Shown piece after piece: positions 17,890 through 25,811 of a stretch of DNA of 62,787 bases. A program made the position numbers and the translations under genes. The notes under the pieces are model-generated. The model was not told the DNA's origin, ran no database searches, and worked only from the letters and a program-made list of their open reading frames with translations. Origin of the DNA: Marivita sp. GTDB lineage: Bacteria > Pseudomonadota > Alphaproteobacteria > Rhodobacterales > Rhodobacteraceae. Position 1 is the first letter of the stretch; every line of letters begins with the position of its first letter. Where the stretch lies: positions 1 to 62,787 of the forward strand of contig NZ_JALEGT010000056.1 of the NCBI RefSeq assembly GCF_022763305.1, in the 5' to 3' direction.

Positions 17890-18071
17890 GCTGTGCCTCG
17901 CTTGTGAGCGTTGCTTCGTCCGGCGCAAGCCGGACAGCCCCCGACCGCCCCGTTTTGCCAGAGGCAAACTTCCAGTTTGACGGGCGGGGACTTCACCCCC
18001 ACCCGCGGTCGCGCGCTGTCCGGCACCAAATGTTGCTTTGGGCTGTCCATATATTTCATGGCAGGTTCCAT
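17886..18071 (-). CDS. Possible small ORF (61 aa) coupled on both sides
   Basis: An open frame fills the gap between the flavoprotein and fumarase-alpha genes. Its ATG overlaps the upstream stop by one base (TGATG) and its TGA overlaps the downstream ATG (ATGA), the same couplings used throughout this operon. The 61-aa product has three cysteines (VCLWQNGAVGGCPAC), a basic C-terminus and no recognisable domain or signal. A GTCCGGC/GCCGGAC hairpin (17918-17935) lies inside it, so the region might instead be an untranslated processing spacer. I recognise no homologue; it is listed because the overlaps are exact. Confidence 0.42.
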   Translation of the reverse strand: MEPAMKYMDSPKQHLVPDSARPRVGVKSPPVKLEVCLWQNGAVGGCPACAGRSNAHKRGTA

Positions 18072-19834
18072 CACTGCGCCGCCACCAGTGTCTCTGGCTC
18101 CCCCTCGGGCAGCACGGTCTCCCCCGGGCGCACGATGGTGAACTGCACGTCCTCGCGCCCCACCTCGACCGCGCCATCCACCTGCCGCGCGACGGTGAAA
18201 TAGCTGTCCTCCATGGCGCCCGGATCGGGGAAATCCTCGCGGTAATGCGCCCCGCGCGAGTTCTCCCGCGCCAGTGCCGCCTTGGTGATCACCTCGGAAA
18301 TATCGCAGAGCGACCGCAGGTTCAGCCAGTCGTGCCATGTGAGATTGAACGCGAGATACTCCGACGCCACACCCACATCCATCAGCGCGTTCGAGATCTC
18401 GGCAATCCGCCCCAAGCCGCGCGTCAGCCCGGCCTCGGTGCGCATCACGCCAACCTCGTCCCACATCGCCTCCTGCAACGCTTTGCGCAACGGCAGCACC
18501 AGCTCGGGCTTGCGCGTCAGAGGATGACAGGCGCGCAGCAGCTCGGACTCCAGAACGCTCTCGTCCGGATCACGCAGCGCGCCCATGCCGCGAATGTCCG
18601 CGCCCATCACATCACCCGCGATGCCGCCATAGACGGTGGAGTTGGCCACGCCATTGCCGCCCAACCGGTTTGACCCGTGCGCGCCGCCAGCGTCCTCCCC
18701 GGCCACGTACAACCCTTCCATCGCCGTGCGCGTGTCCACATCGACCACGACGCCGCCCATGAAGTAATGCGCCGTCGGCACCACCTCGACCTTGCCACCC
18801 GCCAGATCGAAGCCGCAATCGGCGCAGCGCTTGACCATGCCCTTGAACTTTTCCCGCACGAAATCCGGCCCGAGATGGGACATGGAGATGAACACGCCCT
18901 CCTGCTCAGGATTGTTGTTCTTGCGCATCTCGGCATAGATGCCCCGGCTGACCACGTCACGGGTTGCCCGTTCGCCCTTGGCGTCATAATCGAACATGAA
19001 GCGCTGCCCCGCGTGGTTCACCAACTGCCCGCCGGCCCCGCGCAGACCTTCCTCCAGCACCGTCCCGGTCATCCGCGTGTGATCGCCCGCCAAGAGCCCG
19101 GTCGGATGGAACTGCACCATCTCCATATCGCGCAGCGGCAAACCGACACGCAGCGCCATGGCGAGGCCGTCCATCGTCTTGTCGCCCGAGGGCGTGTGGT
19201 ACTTGTACATGGTCGGGCCACCGCCCGTCGCCATCAGCACCGTCTTGGCGCGCACGAAGCGAAACCGTCCGGTGCGCATGTCGATCATCAGCACACCGGC
19301 AAGGGCCGATCCGTCCTTCGTCGGGATCAGGCCAATCGCGCGGTGCTCCTGCAACTTCTCGACGGGGCGCGACAGCACCTGCTCCATCAATCGGTTGATG
19401 ATCTCGATTCCCGTCAGGTCGCCCTTGTGAACGGTGCGGTCCGCCGTCTGCCCGGCAAAGGCCTTCTGATGCAGCGACCCGTCCGCGTTGCGATCGAAGA
19501 AACAGCCGATCTCGTTCTCCAGCTCGCGGATGCGCACCACCGCCTGTTCGCAAAGCCGCCACGCCATGTCCTGATTGGGCAGCCATTTGCCGCCCTCGAT
19601 CGTGTCCATGAAATGCCGTTCGACCGAGTCACCATTGCCCAGCGCCACGTTATACCCGCCCTGCACCATCCGCGTGCAGCCGCATTTGCCGATCAGCCCC
19701 TTGACCGCGATGGTCACCTTGGTGCCCTCGGGCGCGCTCTGCATCGCGTGGAGGGCGGCGAACATGCCCGCTCCGCCCGTGCCGAGGATCAGGATGTCGG
19801 TGTCGTGCCGGTCGATGTCTTTTGTCGTGAACAT
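18071..19834 (-). CDS. Fumarate reductase/succinate dehydrogenase-type flavoprotein
   Basis: A 587-aa FAD protein. The dinucleotide fold starts ILILGTGGAGMFAAL. Residues that bind the dicarboxylate are present: QFHPTG, EEGLRGAGG, PTAHYFMGG and GSNRLGGNGVANS with the catalytic arginines. At the site where SdhA/FrdA carry the histidine that covalently holds FAD (RSHT), this protein has CGCT, so the flavin is probably non-covalent. The C-terminal domain is shorter and divergent from SdhA. It forms one operon with membrane and iron-sulfur subunits (19836-21225). Direction of catalysis and exact substrate are uncertain. Confidence 0.88.
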   Translation of the reverse strand: MFTTKDIDRHDTDILILGTGGAGMFAALHAMQSAPEGTKVTIAVKGLIGKCGCTRMVQGGYNVALGNGDSVERHFMDTIEGGKWLPNQDMAWRLCEQAVVRIRELENEIGCFFDRNADGSLHQKAFAGQTADRTVHKGDLTGIEIINRLMEQVLSRPVEKLQEHRAIGLIPTKDGSALAGVLMIDMRTGRFRFVRAKTVLMATGGGPTMYKYHTPSGDKTMDGLAMALRVGLPLRDMEMVQFHPTGLLAGDHTRMTGTVLEEGLRGAGGQLVNHAGQRFMFDYDAKGERATRDVVSRGIYAEMRKNNNPEQEGVFISMSHLGPDFVREKFKGMVKRCADCGFDLAGGKVEVVPTAHYFMGGVVVDVDTRTAMEGLYVAGEDAGGAHGSNRLGGNGVANSTVYGGIAGDVMGADIRGMGALRDPDESVLESELLRACHPLTRKPELVLPLRKALQEAMWDEVGVMRTEAGLTRGLGRIAEISNALMDVGVASEYLAFNLTWHDWLNLRSLCDISEVITKAALARENSRGAHYREDFPDPGAMEDSYFTVARQVDGAVEVGREDVQFTIVRPGETVLPEGEPETLVAAQ

Positions 19835-19835
19835 G

Positions 19836-20174
19836 TCAGATCGCCTGCAAGAGGAAGGTTGTGGAGACAAGGAACGACCCGGCCACCGCCGCCGCCGCCC
19901 ATGTCTTTTGCGGGGCCGACCACGGCAGCCACTCCAGCGCGATCAGGCGCAGACCGCCGAAGAAATGCACCGCCAGAAGGAAGACCAGACCGAACTCGGC
20001 CAGTTTGACCAACGGCATCTCGGTCAGCGTCAGAAACGCGTCCAGCTTGGCCGCGTCGTTCAGCGCATAGGACAGCACCCAGAAATGCAGTGGCAGGAAG
20101 AGCGCAAGGCCAAGGCCCGACAGACGGTGCAGCAGGTAGGCCAGCCAGAGCGGATGAGCGCGCGCGACCTTCAT
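19836..20174 (-). CDS. Membrane anchor subunit of the fumarate reductase-type complex (SdhC-like)
   Basis: A 112-aa protein with three membrane helices. It begins with the SdhC pattern HRLSGLGLALFLPLHFW, containing the serine/arginine quinone-site pair and candidate heme-ligand histidines, and has a second histidine in LAVHFFGG. It would anchor the flavoprotein and iron-sulfur subunits and pass electrons to or from quinone. ATG 20174 overlaps the preceding anchor gene's stop; one base separates it from the flavoprotein gene. Confidence 0.83.
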   Translation of the reverse strand: MKVARAHPLWLAYLLHRLSGLGLALFLPLHFWVLSYALNDAAKLDAFLTLTEMPLVKLAEFGLVFLLAVHFFGGLRLIALEWLPWSAPQKTWAAAAVAGSFLVSTTFLLQAI

Positions 20175-20500
20175 GCCGTCACCGCCCAGACCGCCTGCGC
20201 GCCCAGCGCCAGCAGGCCCAGCCCGATCACAGCCGACACCGCATCCCGTGCGCCGCCGCGCAGACCCGCCCATTCGCCAAGAATGGTGCGCAGTCCGATG
20301 GTTGCGTGGATCGACACGGCCACCACGAAGAGGCCGTAGAAGGCGAACCAGAAGGCCGAGCCTTGTGTGCGGCCAAGGATCTCTGCCGCGGACAGCCCGC
20401 CCTGAATCGCGTAGATCATCACACCGATATGCACGATCACGAACGGCGCCATCACCAGCGCCGACAGGCGTTGCGCCATGTAGAGGTGAAACTCGCTCAT
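20171..20500 (-). CDS. Second membrane anchor subunit of the fumarate reductase-type complex
   Basis: A 109-aa protein with three helices, opening MSEFHLYMAQRLSALVMAPFVIVH, which mirrors the QR-S motif of succinate dehydrogenase anchors, with histidines in VIVHIG and SIHATIG that could ligate heme b. The ATG at 20500 overlaps the iron-sulfur subunit stop (ATGA). With the neighbouring 112-aa protein it gives the usual two-anchor quinone-reactive module. Confidence 0.82.
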   Translation of the reverse strand: MSEFHLYMAQRLSALVMAPFVIVHIGVMIYAIQGGLSAAEILGRTQGSAFWFAFYGLFVVAVSIHATIGLRTILGEWAGLRGGARDAVSAVIGLGLLALGAQAVWAVTA

Positions 20501-21225
20501 TTCCGCCCCCCGAAAAACCGTTTGGCCGTTGCGCGCTTCAACCCCGCAATCGCCGAGAGCGGGTCCAGCTCGTTCGGGCAATAGGCGGTGCACGATCCCA
20601 TCGAATGGCAGGAGTGACAGCCGCCCTTGCCGGACACTGCATCAAGGATCGCATCGCGGTCCGCATCCTTGGCGTCGTTGTAGAGCGTCCACGCCCGTTG
20701 CAGCGCGGCGGGGCCAAGGTAATCGGGATTGCCCGCAACCGTGTCGCAGGCGGAGTAGCAGACCGAGCAGTTGATGCACTCGATCCCGGCATTCGCCGCC
20801 TGCCGCTCCTCCGCCTGCGGGTTCACGGGCGCGATCTCCTCCTCTCGCGTCCGTGTCGGGTGGTGCCGCCCCTCGGCGGCCACCCATTTGTCGAAGAACG
20901 GATCCATGTCAGCGGCCAGATCCTTGATCACCGGCAGGTTGCGCAGCGGGCCGACCTCGATGGCGTTGCCGTCGAGAACCTTGCTCACATGGGTGCGGCA
21001 GGTCCAACGCGGCACGCCGTTGACCATCATCGCACAGCTTCCGCACATGCCGACCCGGCAGGCAAACCGGTAAGTCAGGGTCGGATCGGCGTTCTGCTGA
21101 ATCCACGACACGACATCCAAAACCGTCTGGTTGTCATAGGCCGGCACCTCGAAGGTCTGAGGGCGCAGCGGCGCATCCGGCCCGCCGCGCTGCACCGTCA
21201 CAGTCAAGTGGTCTTGCCCTGGCAC
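20497..21225 (-). CDS. Iron-sulfur subunit of the fumarate reductase-type complex
   Basis: A 242-aa SdhB/FrdB-like protein. The [2Fe-2S] domain has CRVGMCGSCAMMVNG and a fourth cysteine in WTCRTHV; the C-terminal ferredoxin domain has CINCSVCYSAC and CHSCHSMGSCTAYCPN for the remaining clusters. In the first of these motifs the usual proline after the last cysteine is aspartate (SACD). The start is GTG at 21225 with only a weak GGCGGG upstream, so a later start is possible. It is the first gene of a ten-gene minus-strand operon that ends with the ThDP enzyme. Confidence 0.88.
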   Translation of the reverse strand: MPGQDHLTVTVQRGGPDAPLRPQTFEVPAYDNQTVLDVVSWIQQNADPTLTYRFACRVGMCGSCAMMVNGVPRWTCRTHVSKVLDGNAIEVGPLRNLPVIKDLAADMDPFFDKWVAAEGRHHPTRTREEEIAPVNPQAEERQAANAGIECINCSVCYSACDTVAGNPDYLGPAALQRAWTLYNDAKDADRDAILDAVSGKGGCHSCHSMGSCTAYCPNELDPLSAIAGLKRATAKRFFGGRK

Positions 21226-21381
21226 CTGAGAGCCCGCCTTTCGTCATTCCCGTTGATTGGGGGATAGGATAACGGTCAGCTCCGGTAACGAAAAGGCAAA
21301 TAATTTAACTGTATCTGTAAGTCATGCTTTCAATTCATGCATGACGTGATCTTTTACCAACCGGTAAAAAGTCGCCCTGTC
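21226..21381. promoter_or_regulatory. Promoter region of the reductase/fumarase operon with two dyads
   Basis: A 156-base AT-rich gap between the end of the IorB gene and the iron-sulfur subunit start. It holds the inverted repeats TTTTACC (21352-21358)/GGTAAAA (21363-21369) and TCATGC (21322-21327)/GCATGA (21339-21344). The first may end the iorB transcript or act as an operator; the second looks like a regulator site. No convincing -35/-10 pair is claimed. Confidence 0.4.
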
Positions 21382-23628
21382 TCAGACGAAGTTCACCATC
21401 TTGTTGAACGGCATCTCGCGCAACCGCGTGCCTGTCACCGCCCAGATTGCCCCCGCCAAGGCCGGGGCAGCAGGCGGCACGGGTGGCTCGCCGATCCCAA
21501 GCACCCGGTCGCCGTTTTCCAGACCGCGCACAAAGATGCTGGGACACTGGTGCAGCCGCATACCGGGATTCAGGTCGAAATTCGACTGTTCAGCCACACC
21601 CCCCGCATAGGTAATCTCGGAATTCATGGCGTGACCAAGCCCGTAGATCACGCCACCCTGGACGAGGTTCTCGAAATTCACCGGATCGACGACGCGGCCC
21701 ACTTCGGCGGCAACCCACACATTGTCGATGCGAAGGCCCGCGTCCGTGTCAGTCACCTCGATCACCTGCGCACAATGGACGCCAAACGACTTGGTCAGCG
21801 CCACACCGCGTCCGGTCTTTGAGCCATTGGCCATGCCACCAATGCCGGACCAGCCCGACATCTCGGCGACTGCCTCCAATGCCTGCCGCGCCAGTGGATC
21901 GCTGCAGAGGCGCAGTCGTTCCTCCAGCGGATCGGCCCCTGCCGCCTCGATCAACTCGTCGAGGGCGGCGTTGTAGAAAAATCCGTTGGATGACGCGCCG
22001 ACCGACCGCCAAGAACTGATCGGTGCCAGCGGTTGCGCACGGTAGCCGGTGACGCGCTGGTGCGGGATGGCAAAAGGCTGCTCCCACGCGCCTGCCACGA
22101 TCTGGCTGTCCGGGCCGGGGGCGGACTGGTTCTGACGGGAAAGCTGCGAGGCCATGACCGAGGGCATGGCGATCCCGAGATCCAGCGCCTCGACCTGACC
22201 GTTCGCGACCTTGCCCCGCATCCGTGCCATGGCGATCTGGCGGGGGAAGTCGTGGAGCATGTCCTCTTCGCGCGAGAGGGTCAGCTTGACCGGCGTGCCC
22301 TTCATCTGCATCGCGATCTCGGTCGCCTGTTTGACCACCTCGTCTTCCAGCCGATGCCCGAAACTGCCGCCCATCATCAGGACATGCACGGTCACGTTGT
22401 CCGCCGCGATGCCAGTGATCCGGCTGACATTGGCCTGAATGAAGCGCGGGATCTGCGTGCCTGTCCAAACCTCGGCGCGGTCGTCGTCGACGCGGACGAT
22501 GGCGTTGACCGGCTCCAATGGCGCATGGGCCAGATAGGGCGCGCGGTACTCGGCGATAAGGACCTCGCCATCGCTGAGGGCGGTGTCCACATCACCGTCG
22601 TTGCGTTTCTGGCTATCCTGCGCGTCGGGCGTGAACGCGGCTTCGAGTGCGGACCAATGCTTGGCTTGCTCGAGTGGGAAGCGCGGGTCTTCCCACGTGA
22701 CATTGATCGCCTGCGCCGCTCTGAACGCGCGCCAAGTGTTGTCGGCGACAATCCCAAGGCCGCCGGTGATCGGCACCACGGCCTCGACGCCCCGCATGGC
22801 AAGCGCATCGGTCGCGTCATAATCCGCCATCCCGCCGCCCTGCGCGGGGTTCATCAGAACAGTGGCGTGCACCATGCCGTCGACCGATGCATCGATGCCA
22901 TAGTCCTGCGTCCCCGTGCTTTTCGCCAGCATGTCGATCCGCTGCATCGGCTTGCCGATATAGCGCCATTCCGACGGGTCGCGAAGGGGGACGTCCTGCA
23001 CGACCTCTGCCCCGGCCAGATCGGCGGCGAGGCTGGTGTAGGGGATTTTTTGACCATCTGGTAAAATCACGGCCCCGGACGCGGTGGTGAGGTCCGAGAC
23101 CGCGACGCCTTCCCGCTCGGCCACCAGCGCCTTGATCGTCTCGCGCGCCGACGCGCCCGCCAGACGAAGTTTTTCGAACTGGTCCGGCACGGTGGTCGAG
23201 CCGCCGGTGATCTGGAGGCCGATCACCTTCATGACAGAGTTCACCGCCCCTTCGGCCATGTCCTGCATCATGCCAGCGGCGGGCACCATGAACTCGGCCG
23301 CTTCGGCCGCCAGAGCGGTGTTCCAGTAGGCCGGGCTGGGCGGGCCGGGATCGGCCTTGATCTGGTCGAGATCGACATCCAGTTCCTCGGCAATGAGCGC
23401 GGCCTGAACATGGTAGACCCCCTGCCCCGAATCCGCGCGGGGGGTGATGAGGGTGATGCCATCTGCGTTGATCTTGACATAGGGCGTCAGCACCGCCTCA
23501 CCCGCCCCGGCCGTCAGCGGGTTCTCATGCGGTTTGCGCACGGTGTAGACGCCGAAAGCGACACCGCCGACGACGGCAGCAGAGCCAATGAGAAACGTGC
23601 GGCGGGCAATGGTTTTCAGACGTCCCAT
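21382..23628 (-). CDS. IorB-type molybdopterin-binding subunit, Tat-exported
   Basis: A 748-aa xanthine-dehydrogenase-family protein of the isoquinoline 1-oxidoreductase beta (IorB) or aldehyde-dehydrogenase branch. Residues 1-30 are a twin-arginine signal (IARRTFLIGSAAVVGG), so it acts in the periplasm. Two aldehyde-oxidase-type Mo-binding repeats are visible, with ADSGQGVYHVQAALIAEELD, GGSFGHRLEDEVVKQA and the near C-terminal GIGEPPVPPAAPALAGAI loop around the catalytic glutamate. It pairs with the 2Fe-2S protein just upstream (2-base gap). Electrons would normally go to a cytochrome c, but none is encoded here. Substrate unknown. Confidence 0.88.
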   Translation of the reverse strand: MGRLKTIARRTFLIGSAAVVGGVAFGVYTVRKPHENPLTAGAGEAVLTPYVKINADGITLITPRADSGQGVYHVQAALIAEELDVDLDQIKADPGPPSPAYWNTALAAEAAEFMVPAAGMMQDMAEGAVNSVMKVIGLQITGGSTTVPDQFEKLRLAGASARETIKALVAEREGVAVSDLTTASGAVILPDGQKIPYTSLAADLAGAEVVQDVPLRDPSEWRYIGKPMQRIDMLAKSTGTQDYGIDASVDGMVHATVLMNPAQGGGMADYDATDALAMRGVEAVVPITGGLGIVADNTWRAFRAAQAINVTWEDPRFPLEQAKHWSALEAAFTPDAQDSQKRNDGDVDTALSDGEVLIAEYRAPYLAHAPLEPVNAIVRVDDDRAEVWTGTQIPRFIQANVSRITGIAADNVTVHVLMMGGSFGHRLEDEVVKQATEIAMQMKGTPVKLTLSREEDMLHDFPRQIAMARMRGKVANGQVEALDLGIAMPSVMASQLSRQNQSAPGPDSQIVAGAWEQPFAIPHQRVTGYRAQPLAPISSWRSVGASSNGFFYNAALDELIEAAGADPLEERLRLCSDPLARQALEAVAEMSGWSGIGGMANGSKTGRGVALTKSFGVHCAQVIEVTDTDAGLRIDNVWVAAEVGRVVDPVNFENLVQGGVIYGLGHAMNSEITYAGGVAEQSNFDLNPGMRLHQCPSIFVRGLENGDRVLGIGEPPVPPAAPALAGAIWAVTGTRLREMPFNKMVNFV

Positions 23629-23630
23629 GA

Positions 23631-24092
23631 TCAGCCCTCCTGCATCAGGTTTGCCGCACGTTTCACGGCAGCCCGGATGCGGGGATAGGTGCCGCAGCGG
23701 CAGAGATTGCCGGACATGGCGTCGTCGATTTCCTGATCCGTGGGCTCCGGGTTTTCCAAAAGCAGCGAGGCCGCCTGCATCATCTGGCCGGACTGGCAAT
23801 ACCCGCATTGGGCCACCTGTTCCGTGAGCCATGCCGCCTGCACCGCGTGCAGCAGGTCTGGGGTGCCGAGGCCTTCGATGGTGGTGATCTCGGCACCGAC
23901 CGCGTCGATGGCCCAGGTCTGGCAGGAGCGGACGGCAACACCGTCGAGATGCACCGTGCAGGCCCCGCATTGCGCGATGCCGCAGCCGAACTTTGTCCCG
24001 GTCAGGCCCAGCTCATCGCGAAGCACCCAGAGAAGCGGCATGTCGTCTTCGACATCGACCTCGTGCAGGGTTCCGTTGATCCTGAGTTGCAT
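23631..24092 (-). CDS. IorA-type (2Fe-2S)-binding subunit
   Basis: A 153-aa protein with the two clusters of molybdenum hydroxylase small subunits: the plant-type motif [16 protein letters not shown] with a fourth cysteine in RSCQTW, and the C-terminal motif [10 protein letters not shown]...GNLCRCGTY. It transfers electrons from the IorB molybdenum centre. It has no signal of its own and would be carried out through the Tat system bound to IorB, as is known for this family. First gene of a two-gene operon. Confidence 0.92.
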   Translation of the reverse strand: MQLRINGTLHEVDVEDDMPLLWVLRDELGLTGTKFGCGIAQCGACTVHLDGVAVRSCQTWAIDAVGAEITTIEGLGTPDLLHAVQAAWLTEQVAQCGYCQSGQMMQAASLLLENPEPTDQEIDDAMSGNLCRCGTYPRIRAAVKRAANLMQEG

Positions 24093-24289
24093 CGCGGTGC
24101 GCTCCCTCTGACGGTGCTGGTGCCCATGACATAGGTCGTCCGGGACAGCGTTGGGAGGGATGACTTAAGGGAAAGGCCACGCTCCCCTGATTTGGGATCG
24201 GAGCGGCGGGGCCGCTCCGACAGGTGGGGGGACGCTGTCCCCCCACACCCCCCTGAAGTATTTGAAAACCGAAGAAGGGGGGCGGTGGT
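24093..24289. repeat. Tandem hairpins and conserved extragenic element between helicase and iorA
   Basis: Two strong hairpins stand side by side: TCGGAGCGGC (24198-24207)/GCCGCTCCGA (24211-24220) and GTGGGGGGAC (24224-24233)/GTCCCCCCAC (24237-24246). They are followed by CCCCCCTGAAGTATTTGAAA (24248-24267), which resembles an extragenic C-rich/AGTATTT element I associate with Rhodobacteraceae genomes. It lies at the 3' end of the helicase transcript and probably terminates or stabilises it. No gene is seen in this gap. Confidence 0.55.
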
Positions 24290-25561
24290 TCAGGCGGCTT
24301 TGCGCGACCGGTTGCGGCGGCGGCGGTTGCCGTTGGGTTTGGCGGCGGCATTGCCTGCCGGGCGGTTTTGGCCCTGACCCTTGCTGCGACCCTGACCGCG
24401 CTGTTGCGGCTGGCGGGCGACCGGGTCTTTGGGAGCGGTGCCGCTGGCCACGGGGATCTCGATCTTCATCAGCTTCTCGATCTGGCGCAGCAGGTCGGCC
24501 TCGTCCGGGGCGCAGAAGGCAATCGCCTCGCCTTCGCGGCCGGCGCGGGCGGTGCGGCCGATGCGGTGCACATAGCTGTCGGGCACTTGGGGCAGGTCGT
24601 GGTTGATGACATAGGCCACGCCCGGAATGTCGATGCCGCGTGCGGCGACATCGGTGGCGACCAGCACCGTGATCTCACCGTCGCGGAATGCCTTGATGGC
24701 GCGGTCGCGTTGGCCCTGGCTCTTGTTGCCGTGGATCGAGGCGGCGTTGAACCCGTCGGCCACGAGGCCCTTCATCAGCTTTTCCGCGCCGTGTTTGGTG
24801 CGGGCAAAAACCAGCGTCAGGGCGTCGGGATCGGCGCTCAGGATCTCGCGCAGCTTGGCGGCTTTCTCGGCCTTGCCGCCGAGATGGTGAACCGACTGGG
24901 TGATCTTGTCGGCGGCCTTTCCCGGAGGCGAGACCTGCACCTTGGCCGGGTTGGTGAGATAGGCGCGGCTGAGCTCTTCCATCGGTTTCGGCATGGTGGC
25001 CGAAAAGAGCATGGTCTGGCGCGGTGTGCCGAGCTTGGGCGCGATGCGGCGCAGCGCGTGGATGAACCCCATGTCGAGCATCTGGTCGGCCTCGTCGAGG
25101 ACAAGGTGTTTGACGGTGCGCAGATCGACCGCCTTGCGGTCCATCAGATCGATCAGCCGGCCCGGCGTGGCGACGAGGATGTCGGTGCCCTTGAGGAGCT
25201 GATGGATCTGCTTGTTGATCGACTGGCCGCCGACGACGGTGGTCACGCGCAGCTTGGTCCTGGCCGTGAGCATGCGCAGGTTGTCGGCGATCTGGTTCAC
25301 CAGTTCGCGGGTCGGCGCGAGGATCAGCGATTTCGCGGTCCGCGCGGCGGGGCGTTCGGGCGCGTCGAGCAGGTGGCTGACGAGCGGGATGCCGAAGGCC
25401 AGCGTCTTGCCGGTGCCGGTCTGTGCGAGGCCCAGAACGTCCTGCCCTTCAAGGGCGAGCGGAATGGCCTTGGTCTGGATCGGGGTCGGTGTGGTGAGGC
25501 CCGCATCCTTGAGGGCGGTCATGAGGTCGGGCTTGAGGCCCAGTGTGTCAAAAGTCGACAA
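24290..25561 (-). CDS. DEAD-box RNA helicase (RhlE-like)
   Basis: A 423-aa ATP-dependent RNA helicase. All core motifs are present in order: Q motif with TPIQ, AQTGTGKT, PTRELVNQ, TPGRLID, DEAD, SAT, then the second RecA domain with IHGNKSQGQRD, ATDVAARGID and HRIGRTARAG. The last 45 residues are rich in Arg, Gln, Gly and Asn and should bind RNA. The start appears to be TTG at 25561, placed 8 bases after AAGG in a strong GGAGGTAAAGG site; no ATG gives a better fit. A long 5' leader precedes it. Role is ribosome assembly or RNA decay, often cold-responsive in this family. Confidence 0.92.
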   Translation of the reverse strand: MSTFDTLGLKPDLMTALKDAGLTTPTPIQTKAIPLALEGQDVLGLAQTGTGKTLAFGIPLVSHLLDAPERPAARTAKSLILAPTRELVNQIADNLRMLTARTKLRVTTVVGGQSINKQIHQLLKGTDILVATPGRLIDLMDRKAVDLRTVKHLVLDEADQMLDMGFIHALRRIAPKLGTPRQTMLFSATMPKPMEELSRAYLTNPAKVQVSPPGKAADKITQSVHHLGGKAEKAAKLREILSADPDALTLVFARTKHGAEKLMKGLVADGFNAASIHGNKSQGQRDRAIKAFRDGEITVLVATDVAARGIDIPGVAYVINHDLPQVPDSYVHRIGRTARAGREGEAIAFCAPDEADLLRQIEKLMKIEIPVASGTAPKDPVARQPQQRGQGRSKGQGQNRPAGNAAAKPNGNRRRRNRSRKAA

Positions 25562-25811
25562 TGTCTATCCTTTACCTCCGCATACGGGGAGGCCCGCACA
25601 CGGATGGGGTTGTGCCGCAGGATCGCGGCGAGCGAGGGTGCGCAGGACCTTAAGACACAGCGGGTGCATCCCGGTCTGACTGGACCTGCGTCAGGAACCC
25701 TGCGTGATGGGGAACTGAAATCTTTATCGCCGATGCGCCCTGATGACGGGCGCGGCAAGCTCACGCGGCTGCGCGGCGATGAGGGGCACATGGGGCCTGA
25801 GGCCCGATAAG
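25562..25811 (-). promoter_or_regulatory. Long leader region of the DEAD-box helicase
   Basis: A 250-base gap with no convincing gene. It contains the hairpin GCGCCC/GGGCGC around 25736-25754 and the ribosome site GGAGGTAAAGG at 25567-25577 (minus strand). Long structured leaders are known for cold-induced RNA helicase mRNAs; whether that applies here is inference. Confidence 0.35.

Noticed and set aside
23629-23970. Upstream extension of IorB
   Set aside because: It would read through iorA in a wrong frame. The Tat signal begins at the ATG at 23628.
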